42,299 bases of DNA from Pelagimonas phthalicica (GCF_004364805.1 NZ_SOAP01000008.1:1-42299); one strand, 5' to 3'. Positions 16,790-26,281 are shown, numbered from the stretch's first letter. Notes: generated by a model from the sequence alone, not told the origin. A program made the numbers and translations.

Positions 16790-18559
16790 ATGAGTGAAGG
16801 AATTCCATTGCCGGTTGAGCGCCCAGTATCGTCGGATAGTTTGGGAGTTTGGGGTAGCGATGTATTTGCGGATATGTTGCGAGGTTTGGGGGTGAAGTAT
16901 GTTGCGCTGAACCCTGGGTCGAGCTTTCGAGGTTTGCACGACAGCCTTGTGAACCACCTTGGTAATGAAGATCCGCAGATGCTGTTGTGTCTGCACGAAG
17001 AGCATGCGGTTGCGATTGCGCATGGCTATGCGAAAGTGACGGGGGAGCCATTGGCGGTGATCCTGCACAGCAATGTGGGTCTGATGCACGGGACGATGGC
17101 GATCTTCAACGCATGGTGTGATCGGGTTCCTGTGCTGATCTATGGTGCGACGGGGCCGGTTGATGCGGCGCTGCGGCGTCCTTGGATTGACTGGCTGCAT
17201 ACCTGCCGTGACCAGGCGTCGATGATCCGGAATTATGTGAAATGGGACGATCAGCCTGGCTCGATGGAGGCGGCGCTGGAATCGATGTTGCGGGCGGATG
17301 TGATTGCGCGGAGCGAGCCGAAAGGGCCGACCTATGTGAACTTTGATGTGTCGATCCAGGAAAAGCAGCACGCGCAGGCCCCGGCGCTGCCGGATTTTGC
17401 GCGTTACCAGCCGCCTTTGCCTGCGGCTCCTTCGGCCGAAGGCGTGGCACGTGCGGCGGACCTGCTGAAGAACGCCAAGGCGCCTGTGGTGCTGGCGGGG
17501 CGGGTGTCGCGCGATCCGGCGGATTGGGCGCGGCGTGTGGCCTTTGTCGAGGGGCTGGGGGCGAAGGTTCTGACGGATATCCGGATCGGGGCGTCTTTCC
17601 CGACGGATCACCCGCAGCATCGGGGTAAACCAGCCTTCTTCATCGACGACGCGGCGGGCGCGGTGCTGCGCGAGGCCGATGTGATCCTGAGCCTGGACTG
17701 GCTGGATGTCGCGGGTACGCTGAAACTGGCGGGCGAAGTGACGGCGCAGGTGATCCAGGCGTCGCTGGATTATCAGCTGCACAATGGCTGGGGGATGGAG
17801 CATCAGGCGCTGCCTGCGCTGGATCTGCACCTGGCCTGTGGCCCGGATGTTGCGATGCATGCGATTGCCGATGCCCTGGGTGTAGGGGCGGGCGAGATGC
17901 CCGGTGATTTGCCGGTCAAACCCGCGCTGAACGCCCCCGATGCAGATGTTGAGCTTGATATCATGACGCTGGCCGGGGCGCTTGGCGAAGGTTTGGAAGG
18001 TGTCTGTGCCAGCTTTGTGCGTTTGCCGTTGGGTTGGGCGGGCGAGGCGTGGCACTTCCGTCATCCGCTGGACTTCCTGGGTTCGGATGGCGGCGCGGGG
18101 ATCGGCTCGGGTCCTGGGATGCTGATCGGGGCGGCGCTGGCGCTGAAAGACAGCGACCGGCTGCCTGTTGCGGTTCTTGGGGACGGCGACTTCATGATGG
18201 CGGCCTCGGCATTTTGGACGGCGGCGCATTATGGCACTCCGTTCCTGGCGGTGGTGTCGAACAATCGCTCGTTCTACAATGACGAGGTGCACCAGGAACG
18301 CGTGGCCGTGGCCCGCAACCGCCCGGTCGAGAACAAGTGGATCGGCCAGCGTATCGGTGATCCGGATATCGACATTGCCGGAGTTGCGCGGGCGCAGGGC
18401 TGCGAAGGGATCGGCCCGGTCTTTACCGCGGGCGAGCTGGTCGAGGCGATCAAACAGGGCGTCGAGATGGTGCGCGCGGGCAAGAGCGTAGTGATCGATG
18501 CACGTGTCCAGCCGGGGTATAACCCCAACATGGTCGCTGGCCTGACGCGGAGCGACTGA
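16790..18559 (+). CDS. Thiamine-diphosphate-dependent enzyme (acetolactate synthase / benzoylformate decarboxylase superfamily)
   Basis: 589 residues with the three-domain layout of the family: N-terminal pyrimidine-binding domain with the catalytic Glu (about residue 70, CLHEEHAVAIAHGYAK), a central Rossmann-like domain (APVVLAGRVSRDP), and a C-terminal pyrophosphate-binding domain with the GDGD motif at 464-467 and the paired Asn 491-492 that close the ThDP motif. Probable reaction: decarboxylation or carboligation of a 2-oxoacid. ATG 16790 has AAGAGAGG upstream; an upstream in-frame ATG at 16685 adds 35 unlikely residues. Codon use is more G+C-rich than in the pca genes, hinting at a different origin. 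It is translationally coupled to the next gene by TGATG. Confidence 0.82.
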   Translation: MSEGIPLPVERPVSSDSLGVWGSDVFADMLRGLGVKYVALNPGSSFRGLHDSLVNHLGNEDPQMLLCLHEEHAVAIAHGYAKVTGEPLAVILHSNVGLMHGTMAIFNAWCDRVPVLIYGATGPVDAALRRPWIDWLHTCRDQASMIRNYVKWDDQPGSMEAALESMLRADVIARSEPKGPTYVNFDVSIQEKQHAQAPALPDFARYQPPLPAAPSAEGVARAADLLKNAKAPVVLAGRVSRDPADWARRVAFVEGLGAKVLTDIRIGASFPTDHPQHRGKPAFFIDDAAGAVLREADVILSLDWLDVAGTLKLAGEVTAQVIQASLDYQLHNGWGMEHQALPALDLHLACGPDVAMHAIADALGVGAGEMPGDLPVKPALNAPDADVELDIMTLAGALGEGLEGVCASFVRLPLGWAGEAWHFRHPLDFLGSDGGAGIGSGPGMLIGAALALKDSDRLPVAVLGDGDFMMAASAFWTAAHYGTPFLAVVSNNRSFYNDEVHQERVAVARNRPVENKWIGQRIGDPDIDIAGVARAQGCEGIGPVFTAGELVEAIKQGVEMVRAGKSVVIDARVQPGYNPNMVAGLTRSD

Positions 18560-19593
18560 TGATGACCCCGAAGATCTATATTGCGCAGGATCCTGTGCTG
18601 GAAGAGGTGTTGGACACCGCAACGGATCGGCTGCGGGCCGAAGGCTGGGAGGTCGTTCGCGGCCCCCAGATCACCCCGGGTGTTCCGCTGCGGCTGACGG
18701 GAGAGCAACGGCAGGCGCTGCTGTCGGACGTTGATATCATCGTGGCCAGCTCGCGGTCGCGGCTGAGCGAGGCGGATCTGGATGCCTCGCCACGGCTGCG
18801 GGCGCTGGTCTTTCCGACGATCGGGGTGGATGCGGTCGATCTGGAGGCCTGTGCCGCGCGTGGTCTGATCGTGGCCAATGGTGCAACGCCCGAGAACTTT
18901 CTGGCGATGTCAGAGGCGACAGTGATGCTGATGCTGGTGCTGCTGTACCGGCTGCATGAATCCGAACGCCTGCTACGCGAAAATGCGGGCCGGCCGCAGC
19001 AGATGTATGCGCGGATGGTGCGGGGCCGGACGATCGGCCTGATCGGGTCTGGCCGGATCGGGGCCGGGGTGATCGAGCGACTGCTGGCGTTCGAGCCGGC
19101 ACAGATCCTGGTGCACGATCCGTTCCTGACACCGGATACCGCGCCTACGGGCGTACGGTTGGTGGAGCGCGACGCGCTGCTGACCACGTGTGATGTGGTG
19201 AGCCTGCATGTGCCGTTGAACGCGCAGACACGGGGCATGATTGGCGAGGCTGAACTGCGCATGATGAAGCCGGATGCGGTTCTGATCAACACCTCGCGCG
19301 GGGGTCTCATTGACGAGGATGCGCTGGTGCGGGTGATGACCGCAGGGCACCTGGCTGGTGCGGGGCTGGACGTGACGGAAACCGAACCGCTGCCCGCCGA
19401 CCACCCGCTGCGCGGCCTCGACCGGGTGATCCTCACCCCGCATATCCTGGGCCACACCATTGATCTCTACACGGTCATGCCCGACGTCCTCGTCGAAAAC
19501 GCAACACGCATCATGAAAGGTGATCTGCCGACATATGTCAGGAACCCCGATGTGGTGGAACGCTGGCGACAAAAGTTGAACGATCTGAACTGA
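18559..19593 (+). CDS. D-isomer-specific 2-hydroxyacid dehydrogenase
   Basis: 344 residues. NAD-binding GSGRIG at 163-168 and the catalytic triad Arg247 (NTSRGGL), Glu276 (TETEPLP) and His295 (TPHILGHT) are all present, as in phosphoglycerate dehydrogenase-like enzymes. It would interconvert a D-2-hydroxyacid and a 2-oxoacid, and the 2-oxoacid could be the substrate of the ThDP enzyme whose stop codon it overlaps by one base. There is no C-terminal ACT domain, so it is not a full-length SerA. Like its partner it is very GC-rich. A second in-frame ATG follows immediately (MMTPK). Confidence 0.88.
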   Translation: MMTPKIYIAQDPVLEEVLDTATDRLRAEGWEVVRGPQITPGVPLRLTGEQRQALLSDVDIIVASSRSRLSEADLDASPRLRALVFPTIGVDAVDLEACAARGLIVANGATPENFLAMSEATVMLMLVLLYRLHESERLLRENAGRPQQMYARMVRGRTIGLIGSGRIGAGVIERLLAFEPAQILVHDPFLTPDTAPTGVRLVERDALLTTCDVVSLHVPLNAQTRGMIGEAELRMMKPDAVLINTSRGGLIDEDALVRVMTAGHLAGAGLDVTETEPLPADHPLRGLDRVILTPHILGHTIDLYTVMPDVLVENATRIMKGDLPTYVRNPDVVERWRQKLNDLN

Positions 19594-20014
19594 CCAGCCC
19601 CTCCGCGCGAACGGTGTGCACAGCTGAACTGCAGAGCCTATGTTCCTTGCACCTATTGAATGGCCGTGAACCGCGCCGGGTTTGCCGGAGGCGTTACACA
19701 ACGGTTGCCCGGCGCTGTGCGGCACAGTGGTGCAAGGCAGGTGTCGGCGCATGATGGTCGCGTTCTGGAAAGCAACCGGCGCACAATCCCGACACAGGGG
19801 CAAAACCACCCCGGAAGAAAGTCCATACTCGGGCCCAACGATAGGCACCCCGTCTTCCATGTCTTGACTTTGCACCAAGGCTCGGCACCTATGTTGCGCG
19901 CGCCACGCTAGGGTTGTGCCGCCGCCAAAGGCGTGCGGCAGAACTCTGGAGTTCCTAGCTATCAAGTCCGGGCGGGCGCGCTGTTTGGATAAAAACCATG
20001 TGTGGAGACAGGCC
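19594..20014. other. Intergenic region without recognisable gene
   Basis: 421 bp between the dehydrogenase and the MarR gene. Short open frames occur on both strands, but none has a convincing ribosome site or family similarity. No clear terminator hairpin with a T-run was seen after the dehydrogenase. The MarR promoter should lie near the right end but no good -35/-10 pair was identified. Confidence 0.5.
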
Positions 20015-20542
20015 GTGAGCGATGCGATGAAAGAAAAGCAAACAAGCCATGTGCCTGTCCGCCCCGACGAGCGCTTGGCCCGACTGGTGCGATTGGCGGC
20101 CCGCGGTTTCAACCGGGCTCTTCAACTTCGCCTGCAAACGGAAAATGTTACGTTCGGTCAGTGGATTTTCCTGCGCATCCTCTGGCAGGAAGACGGGTTG
20201 TCGCAACGCGAACTGAGCGACCGGGCGCATCTCACCGAACCCACCGCCCACACCGCGCTCATCAAAATGGAAGAATTGGGTTTCATAGAGCGACGCAACG
20301 TCGAGGGCAACAAACGGCGCCAGCACGCGTTTCTGACGCGGAAGGGCTTGGAGCTGCGCGACGTTCTCGAACCTCTGGCGCTCGAAGTGAACGATGCAGC
20401 GATGGCGGGACTGTCCAAGAAAGCTCAGGAAGACTTGCGACACGCACTTGCCGTGATGATCCGGAACCTCGAAAATGACGAACAGGATGCGGCCGCCAGA
20501 GGGGTCCGTGTTCCCCCGACCAAGGGCAACACAGAAAACTGA
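20015..20542 (+). CDS. MarR-family transcriptional regulator
   Basis: About 175 residues with a central winged helix-turn-helix: LSQRELSDRAHLTEPTAHTAL as recognition region and RRNVEGNKRRQHAFLTRKG as wing. Helical dimerisation segments flank it. MarR proteins usually repress transport or degradation genes and are released by an aromatic acid ligand. It stands 310 bp upstream of the TRAP receptor gene, whose promoter has a strong dyad, and is one of the candidates for binding the TTAG-N4-CTAA boxes. GTG at 20015 with GGAGACA upstream is preferred; ATG at 20027 is an alternative, and the longer frame from 19916 is unlikely. Confidence 0.82.
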   Translation: MSDAMKEKQTSHVPVRPDERLARLVRLAARGFNRALQLRLQTENVTFGQWIFLRILWQEDGLSQRELSDRAHLTEPTAHTALIKMEELGFIERRNVEGNKRRQHAFLTRKGLELRDVLEPLALEVNDAAMAGLSKKAQEDLRHALAVMIRNLENDEQDAAARGVRVPPTKGNTEN

Positions 20543-20770
20543 ATCGCGAGCCATGCGTGCCGAGGGTCCGGCGCGGGCCATTCAATGGCGGTGGCGGACA
20601 TAGATAGCCTATGGGGGCGGGGGTTTGAGGCCTGCTGCTCCGGGGCTCCACGGGTTGATAGTGCGTCACGACAAAGCACCTACGCCGGACACACGGCTTC
20701 GGCGTGTTCCGCGTCAGGAACTATGACCTGAGTGGCTTTCGCTGAACAATAATCTCGACTTCAATCAGGG

Positions 20771-20830
20771 TTGACGGGTGCGAGTGGATAGACTATTGGC
20801 ATTAAAGATAGATATCTAATATTAGATGTC
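20771..20830 (+). promoter_or_regulatory. TRAP receptor promoter with near-perfect 20-bp operator
   Basis: GATATCTAAT-ATTAGATGTC (20811-20830) is a 20-bp dyad in which nine of ten base pairs match; the inner 14 bp are perfect. A promoter TTGACG (20771) with TATTGG 17 bp later, or TTGGCA (20796) with TAATAT at about 20818, would put the dyad at the start site or over the -10. The half-site TTAGATGTC recurs exactly at 32689-32697 and, inverted, at 39333-39341. Probable MarR operator. Confidence 0.6.
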
Positions 20831-20852
20831 TACTGAAAACAGGGAGGAAGAC

Positions 20853-21842
20853 ATGAAATTTCCAATCAAAGCCGTTGCCGCATCGATCGGCCTTGCGGTT
20901 CTTGCGAGCGCTGCTTCCGCAGAAAGCGTTAATGTGACCCTTTCAGGCGGCAATCCCTCGGGGCTTTGGTCGCTTCTGGGCGCTGGTATTGACCGTGCCG
21001 TCAAGGCGGATGACCCGAGCGGCGTGGTGACCTATCAGGCCACCGGGGGTGGCTTTGCGAACATCGGCCTTCTGGGCCGTGAACGGACCGACCTGGGGAT
21101 GGCACATGATGCCGAGATCAAGCTGGCCCTCGCAGGGGACGAACCGTTTGACGCGCCGATCGAGAACCTTCAAGCCATCGGCTACATGTACAACTGGGCG
21201 CCGATGCACTTCTTCATCAAGAAGTCTCTTGCCGAAGAATATGGCATCGACAGCATTGACGACCTCGCGACGTCCGGCGCGGCGATCCGTGTTGCGAACA
21301 ACAATGCCGGGAACATCGTCGCCAACATCACGACCTTCATGCTCGAAGAGGCGGGCTACGACGAAGCCACGATCGAGTCCAATGGCGGCGTGCTTGTCCG
21401 CGGTGGTTCGTCACAGCAAGCAGATCTGATTGCAGACGGCCGCACCGATATGGTGATCAACGGCATTTTCATCGGACATTCGTCGTTCCGTAAAGTTGAC
21501 GAGGGCAATGACGTCGTGTTGCTCAGCGTTCCCGAAAACATCATCGCTGCGACCAACGAGCGTTTCGGAACCGGCACGTTCACAATTCCAGCCGACAGCT
21601 ACAAGAACCAGACCGAAGATGTCGTCACGCTCGCACTGGGTGCGATGGTAATCACTTCCGATGTACTGCCGGAAGAAACTGGCTACATGCTCGCAAAGAG
21701 CATCGCGTCCAATATCGACGAGATCCGCGGCGTGCATAAGGCGATGCAGGCGCTCACACCGGAACTTCTGACGTCGCAGACCACGCTGCCGTTCCATCCT
21801 GGTGCGGAGCGTGCCTACAAGGAACTGGGTCTGCTCAAGTAA
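20853..21842 (+). CDS. TAXI-family TRAP transporter solute-binding protein
   Basis: 329 residues. An N-terminal signal peptide (MKFPIKAVAASIGLAVLASA, cleavage likely after ASA at residue 23) marks a periplasmic receptor. The mature part has TAXI features: SGGNPSGLWSLLGAGI, GGGFANIGLLGRERTDLGMAH, NNNAGNIVANI and a late LTPELLTSQTTLPFHPGAERAY (split here) ending. It captures a carboxylated solute for the fused permease encoded next. Start ATG 20853 has GGGAGGA just upstream; an in-frame ATG at 20826 lies inside the operator and would spoil the signal peptide. The ligand is likely the aromatic acid processed by the downstream genes, an inference from position. Confidence 0.88.
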   Translation: MKFPIKAVAASIGLAVLASAASAESVNVTLSGGNPSGLWSLLGAGIDRAVKADDPSGVVTYQATGGGFANIGLLGRERTDLGMAHDAEIKLALAGDEPFDAPIENLQAIGYMYNWAPMHFFIKKSLAEEYGIDSIDDLATSGAAIRVANNNAGNIVANITTFMLEEAGYDEATIESNGGVLVRGGSSQQADLIADGRTDMVINGIFIGHSSFRKVDEGNDVVLLSVPENIIAATNERFGTGTFTIPADSYKNQTEDVVTLALGAMVITSDVLPEETGYMLAKSIASNIDEIRGVHKAMQALTPELLTSQTTLPFHPGAERAYKELGLLK

Positions 21843-22008
21843 GGTCGATCCCGCGATCCGGCCGGCGCGCGCTGCAACGACACGCGCCGGCCCACTCATG
21901 GACTGCACAGAGCAATGCCCCGCGGTGGCTACGTGAGATGTCACGTCATGTCATCGCGCGGCCCATACATCGCGGTTCTTTCTCTTCTCTGCCTTATACG
22001 GGGTCTAC

Positions 22009-23913
22009 ATGAATTTTCCTTCGCTTACAGAAACCGGTCGTCGTAGAAATTTAGGCTCGCCGATGAGAACCATCGTCATGGTTCTGGCGGCGGCATTCGC
22101 GGTTTGGGTAATCCACTCGAACCTCTTCATCATCTCCGATCCGCTCATTCAGGGCATTCTGTTCGTATCGGGCATTTTCACGATTCTCTTCCTCGCGATC
22201 GGCGCGACCTCGCGCGCGCCGGACAGCATTCCGATCTATGATTGGGTTCTCTCTGCGCTGAGCCTGGCCACAGGGGTGTATTTCTACGTGACCTCGGGAG
22301 CGATTGCGGACCGGATCAGTCTACTCGACGAATTCACAACCGATCAGTTTTTCTTTGGCTCAGCCTTGTTGTTTCTGACCATCGAAGCGACCCGCCGGAC
22401 CACCGGCCTAGGCCTGACCGGCGTTGTCGCCCTCTTCCTGATTTATAATCTGTTTGGCTCTCTTCTGCCGCCGCCATTCGGGCATCGCGTCAGCGAGTTC
22501 AGCTATCTCTTGGATATTCTGGTTTTCACCACCGATGGACTTTTTGGCGTGCCGCTTCAGGTCGTTGCCAGCTATGTTTTCCTGTTCGTGATGTTTGGAA
22601 CATTCCTGGCCAAGGCCGGGGGAGGGGACTTCTTTTTCAACCTTGCAGCGCTTGTGACCGGCAATGCGCGCGGCGGCCCCGCCAAAATCGCGATCATTTC
22701 GTCGGGCCTGTACGGCACGATGTCCGGGAGCCCAACATCCGATGTTGTTGCAACGGGGTCGATCACGATCCCTGTCATGAAGCGACTCGGCTATCGGGCA
22801 CGGTTCGCGGGGGCGGTGGAAGTCGCGGCGTCGTCTGGCGGAAGCGCGATGCCTCCGATCATGGGGTCAGCAGCCTTCATCATGGCCGAGTATTCCGGCA
22901 TTTCCTACAACGCCATCGTGCTCGCCGCTCTGGTGCCGGCGCTTCTATACTACACGGGTGTCTTCGCTCAGGTTCACTTCCGGTCAGTCAAGCACAACCT
23001 TCGACCCTCTGCAGACGAAATACCTTCAGCAAAGGAAACATTCAGGACCGGATGGGTTTTCCTGCTGCCGATCATCGGCATCATCGTCGCCCTCATTCTG
23101 GGGTATTCCCCGACCTTCACAGCCGGTGTCGGAGTTCTGGTAACCATCCTGTCCGCGATGATGCTGAAAGACACACGGCTGTCACTGTGGCAGTTGGTGG
23201 AAGGGCTGGGGGCGACTACGCTCCAGATTCTGCCAGTCGCCGGCGCTTGTGCCGCGGCCGGTCTTGTGATTGGCGGCTTGTCGATGACCGGCCTTGGAAT
23301 GAAATCCGCGAACGTCATTTTGACTGTCAGCAACATGCAACCACTGCTGACACTCGTTATCGCCGCGGTCGTCACGATTGTTCTCGGTCTCGGGATGCCA
23401 ACGCCCAGTGCGTATATCCTGGCAGCCGTGCTGGTCGGACCGGCGCTGGCAAAGCTCGGTTTCCCGACGTTGCCGAGCCAGATGTTTCTGCTCTACTACG
23501 CGATTCTCTCGGCACTGACGCCACCGATTGCTGTGGCTGCAATCGCGGCCTCAGCGATTGCCGACGAAGACCCCTTCAAGATCGCGTTCTCTGCAGTCCG
23601 GCTAGCCGTCGTCGGCTTCCTGCTGCCCTTCGCCTTCGTGTGGAACCCGGGTATCCTCCTAGAACTTGGCCCCCTGGCAAACACCTTGGCCGTCGTGGGT
23701 GCGTTTGCCGGAGCCCTCGCGGTCGCAGCCTCTCTGGAAGGCTTGGTCAAGACGCAACTCACTGCAATCGAAAGGGGCGTACTTCCCATCGCTGCGATTG
23801 GCGCCGTAAGCCCATATTTGGCGGTATCCGCGATCTGTATTTTGGTGATTGTCGCAATGCTAATCCGGCAGATCGCTTTCACGACAGAAAGCGCCCACGT
23901 CGACAGTGCCTAG
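22009..23913 (+). CDS. TRAP transporter fused permease (DctQM-type, TAXI subfamily)
   Basis: 634 residues, many hydrophobic helices. The first 200 residues correspond to the small (DctQ-like) subunit and the rest to the large (DctM-like) subunit; fusion is normal in TAXI systems. DctM landmarks are GGGDFFFNLAALVTGNARGG, KIAIISSGLYGTMSGSPTSD, GGSAMPPIMGSAAF and LGMPTPSAYIL. It drives Na+- or H+-coupled uptake across the inner membrane using the upstream receptor. A gap of 166 bp separates the two genes. Confidence 0.9.
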   Translation: MNFPSLTETGRRRNLGSPMRTIVMVLAAAFAVWVIHSNLFIISDPLIQGILFVSGIFTILFLAIGATSRAPDSIPIYDWVLSALSLATGVYFYVTSGAIADRISLLDEFTTDQFFFGSALLFLTIEATRRTTGLGLTGVVALFLIYNLFGSLLPPPFGHRVSEFSYLLDILVFTTDGLFGVPLQVVASYVFLFVMFGTFLAKAGGGDFFFNLAALVTGNARGGPAKIAIISSGLYGTMSGSPTSDVVATGSITIPVMKRLGYRARFAGAVEVAASSGGSAMPPIMGSAAFIMAEYSGISYNAIVLAALVPALLYYTGVFAQVHFRSVKHNLRPSADEIPSAKETFRTGWVFLLPIIGIIVALILGYSPTFTAGVGVLVTILSAMMLKDTRLSLWQLVEGLGATTLQILPVAGACAAAGLVIGGLSMTGLGMKSANVILTVSNMQPLLTLVIAAVVTIVLGLGMPTPSAYILAAVLVGPALAKLGFPTLPSQMFLLYYAILSALTPPIAVAAIAASAIADEDPFKIAFSAVRLAVVGFLLPFAFVWNPGILLELGPLANTLAVVGAFAGALAVAASLEGLVKTQLTAIERGVLPIAAIGAVSPYLAVSAICILVIVAMLIRQIAFTTESAHVDSA

Positions 23914-24113
23914 CTGTGGCGCCTCAGCAGGTTGCCCCTATTGAAGTGCAGTCTGGTCATCGAGGGATTCAACCCAGAGGCGGCATTTGGTCTGGGCCAA
24001 TTTTTAAGGTTGGTCCGGGCCGGTCGGCCTATGACACCGAACACAGGCGGCCACTTCCGTAGGTGGGAACTGATCATTTCGCAACCGGCGCAAAGTATGT
24101 CGAGGTTCAGAAA

Positions 24114-24689
24114 ATGAATGAAACACGGGGGCCGGAAGAACTTGGGCCAAAACAGCTTAGTATTGGCGCCGACGCGATCTCCGAGCTGTCGGTTTCAATC
24201 AGAGCGCCCCTTGTACAGGCTGCGGTCGTCGCGAAGGCGATCAACGATTTCGTTCCCGATCACCTAGATTGCTGCCGACCTGACAGGCCAGTGTCGGTGC
24301 AGAACCAGACTAGCTCTGAGGAGTTCACCTTTTTGCTTACCCTGCGTGGGGAAGAAATATCCGAGTCGCTCCGAGACGAAATGGCCGCATTGGCCCGTGA
24401 CCTCGAAGAGAGACTGAGCTTTGCTTTGGTGGCGGAAGGACACCAGGTGTCGGCCAACGATACGGACCCGAAACCGCCAGCCGCGCCGCGCTACTGGAAG
24501 GCCTGGGTCGCCAGCATGTTGGGTGTCTATCCTCTGCTGATCCTTATCTACTACGCGCTGCAACCGCTCACGCAAAACCTTCCAGGGCCGATGTCTCTGT
24601 TTCTTGTTGCGCTGGTGCTCACCGGAGTGAACGGTGTCTACGTTGCGCCGTTTCTGGGCAAAAGCTTGCATCCATGGCTCTCACGGTGA
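24114..24689 (+). CDS. Small membrane protein with a COG3224-like C-terminus (antibiotic-biosynthesis-monooxygenase relatives)
   Basis: About 191 residues from ATG 24114 (an upstream in-frame ATG at 24063 adds 17). The C-terminal third reads RYWKAWVASMLGVYPLLILI, then a second hydrophobic helix (residues about 160-180) and a LHPWL ending. This is the pattern of the two-helix membrane anchor found on antibiotic biosynthesis monooxygenase-type proteins of COG3224. The N-terminal 120 residues look soluble but do not show a clear ABM dimeric barrel motif. It lies 200 bp after the permease, in the same direction. Function unknown; it could be accessory to transport or oxygenation. Confidence 0.5.
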   Translation: MNETRGPEELGPKQLSIGADAISELSVSIRAPLVQAAVVAKAINDFVPDHLDCCRPDRPVSVQNQTSSEEFTFLLTLRGEEISESLRDEMAALARDLEERLSFALVAEGHQVSANDTDPKPPAAPRYWKAWVASMLGVYPLLILIYYALQPLTQNLPGPMSLFLVALVLTGVNGVYVAPFLGKSLHPWLSR

Positions 24690-24909
24690 AGCGAGATGGT
24701 GCGCTTGCCGGGACTCATGCACAGGCTGGCCGCCATGACACCTCAGTGACGGGCCCGGCAAGCCGCTGTCGGGGAGGTTCCGGACCACAATTGCGCGAAA
24801 GTATCTCGGTTTTGCGATCTCGTCAGCTTGATCTAGTTCAGAACCCGCTATTTCGGACAACAAGTTAGGTCGATACCTACAACGCGGGCAAAAAAAGTGG
24901 CAGGCTACG

Positions 24910-24938
24910 TTGACAGATAAAACTTAGAGAGCTAAGAA
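24910..24938 (+). promoter_or_regulatory. Promoter with SlyA/MarR-type box before the Rieske oxygenase
   Basis: TTGACA at 24910-24915, then 7 bp, then CTTAG-AGAG-CTAAG (24923-24936), a dyad with perfect 5-bp arms. The -10 region (TAAGAA, 17 bp from the -35) falls inside the right arm, so a bound repressor would block polymerase. The spacing from TTGACA to the dyad is identical to that at 27634. The 310 bp between the preceding gene and the oxygenase hold no other recognised feature. Confidence 0.65.
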
Positions 24939-25000
24939 TAATTGAGAGGTCGAAAACCACTCATCCACTGAAAGAGTCGGATGCCATTGGAGGAGCCCAG

Positions 25001-26281
25001 ATGCTTACACCCGAAGAGAATGAACTGCTTACACGCGTAACGGGGGATGCCCCGATGGCGCGACTTATGCGTCAGCATTGGACGCCTGTATGCCTGATCG
25101 AAGAGGTTGAAGAGTCGGACGGCAAACCGCTTCGAGTCGAAGTTCTCGGCGAAAGCTATGTCGCGTTCCGGGATACCAAGGGTCGTCTGGGAATGCTGGA
25201 TGAGCTTTGCCCGCACAGAAAGGCCTCTCTGGTCTATGGCCGTAACGAGGAATGTGGGCTGCGCTGCCTCTATCACGGCTGGAAGATGGATGTTGAAGGC
25301 AATGTCGTCGCAATGTCTTCAGAGCCGGAAGGCAGTCCATTGATGGACAAGGTCAAACATCGTTCCTACCCCGTGCGGGAGTGGGGCGGCTTCGTCTGGG
25401 CTTGGCTCGGCGAGAAAGATGATATGCCCGAGTTCCAGCCGCCGGCCTTTGCGCCAACCGAAGACACCCCAGTTTCGATCCTGAAGATTCGCGTGCCCGC
25501 CAACTGGGCGCAGATTCACGAGGGCCAGATCGATAGCGCGCATTCATCATCGCTCCATTCCTCGAATATGGTTCCGGCACGGGTCGAGGGCGCCGCGGCG
25601 GACGACAAATCATGGTACCGCCCGTCGACAGACAAATCTCCGCGTATGCAGACTGAAACCACGAGCTACGGTTTCCATTACGCGGCGATCCGTAAGCCGA
25701 TCAAAAACGCTCAGACGCATAACTATCTCCGGATCACCGAATTTATCGCGCCCTATTATTCGCTGATTCCGCCGAACAACAACTACCGGGTCGCCAGCGT
25801 CATCGTGCCGATCAATGACGATGAGACAGCGTTTCACTTCATAGCCTTCGACGGACCGAACGTTCCCTCCACCAAAGAGTGGCGCAAGTTTGCCCATGCC
25901 GTACCGGGTGAGGACGTGGACCATAAATGGCGCTCTCTCCGGACGTTGGAGAACGACTTCAAGCAGGACCGCGAAAGGATGAAAGAGGGCCACTTTACCG
26001 GCGTGGACGGCATTCCGAACGAAGATATTGTGATGTGGGTTTCGATGGGTAGCCGCGTGCAGCGTCACACGGACATTCTTGGGGCCTCCGACCTAGCGAT
26101 TGTCGAGTTCCGCCGGCTCATGGCCGATGCGGCAAAGAAAGTCGCCGAAGGTGGCCAGGCAATCGGCACCGACTCGAAGATTCCGCAAAGGGTAATCGCC
26201 TCTCACGAGGGCGTGTATCCTAAGGACGTCGATTGGCGAACACTGGTAGACACGTCGAGCAAGACGGAAGCGGCCGAATAA
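25001..26281 (+). CDS. Rieske non-haem iron oxygenase, phthalate 4,5-dioxygenase type
   Basis: 426 residues, alpha-subunit-only (group I) oxygenase. The Rieske centre ligands are Cys70-His72 (CPHRKASL) and Cys89/His92 (CLYHGWK). The mononuclear iron site is the D-x2-H-x4-H motif with Asp178, His181 and His186 (IDSAHSSSLH), where Asp178 is the subunit-bridging acid. The order and spacing match phthalate 4,5-dioxygenase. Predicted reaction: dihydroxylation of a phthalate-like diacid using electrons from the reductase at 27695. No beta subunit is nearby, as expected for this group. AGGAG precedes ATG 25001. A terminator follows, so it is transcribed apart from the genes to its right. Confidence 0.8.
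   Translation: MLTPEENELLTRVTGDAPMARLMRQHWTPVCLIEEVEESDGKPLRVEVLGESYVAFRDTKGRLGMLDELCPHRKASLVYGRNEECGLRCLYHGWKMDVEGNVVAMSSEPEGSPLMDKVKHRSYPVREWGGFVWAWLGEKDDMPEFQPPAFAPTEDTPVSILKIRVPANWAQIHEGQIDSAHSSSLHSSNMVPARVEGAAADDKSWYRPSTDKSPRMQTETTSYGFHYAAIRKPIKNAQTHNYLRITEFIAPYYSLIPPNNNYRVASVIVPINDDETAFHFIAFDGPNVPSTKEWRKFAHAVPGEDVDHKWRSLRTLENDFKQDRERMKEGHFTGVDGIPNEDIVMWVSMGSRVQRHTDILGASDLAIVEFRRLMADAAKKVAEGGQAIGTDSKIPQRVIASHEGVYPKDVDWRTLVDTSSKTEAAE

Noticed and set aside
16682-18622. 646-codon open frame on the minus strand opposite the ThDP enzyme
   Set aside because: It is rich in Arg, His and Gln, as expected for the antisense of a GC-rich gene, and has no recognisable domain.
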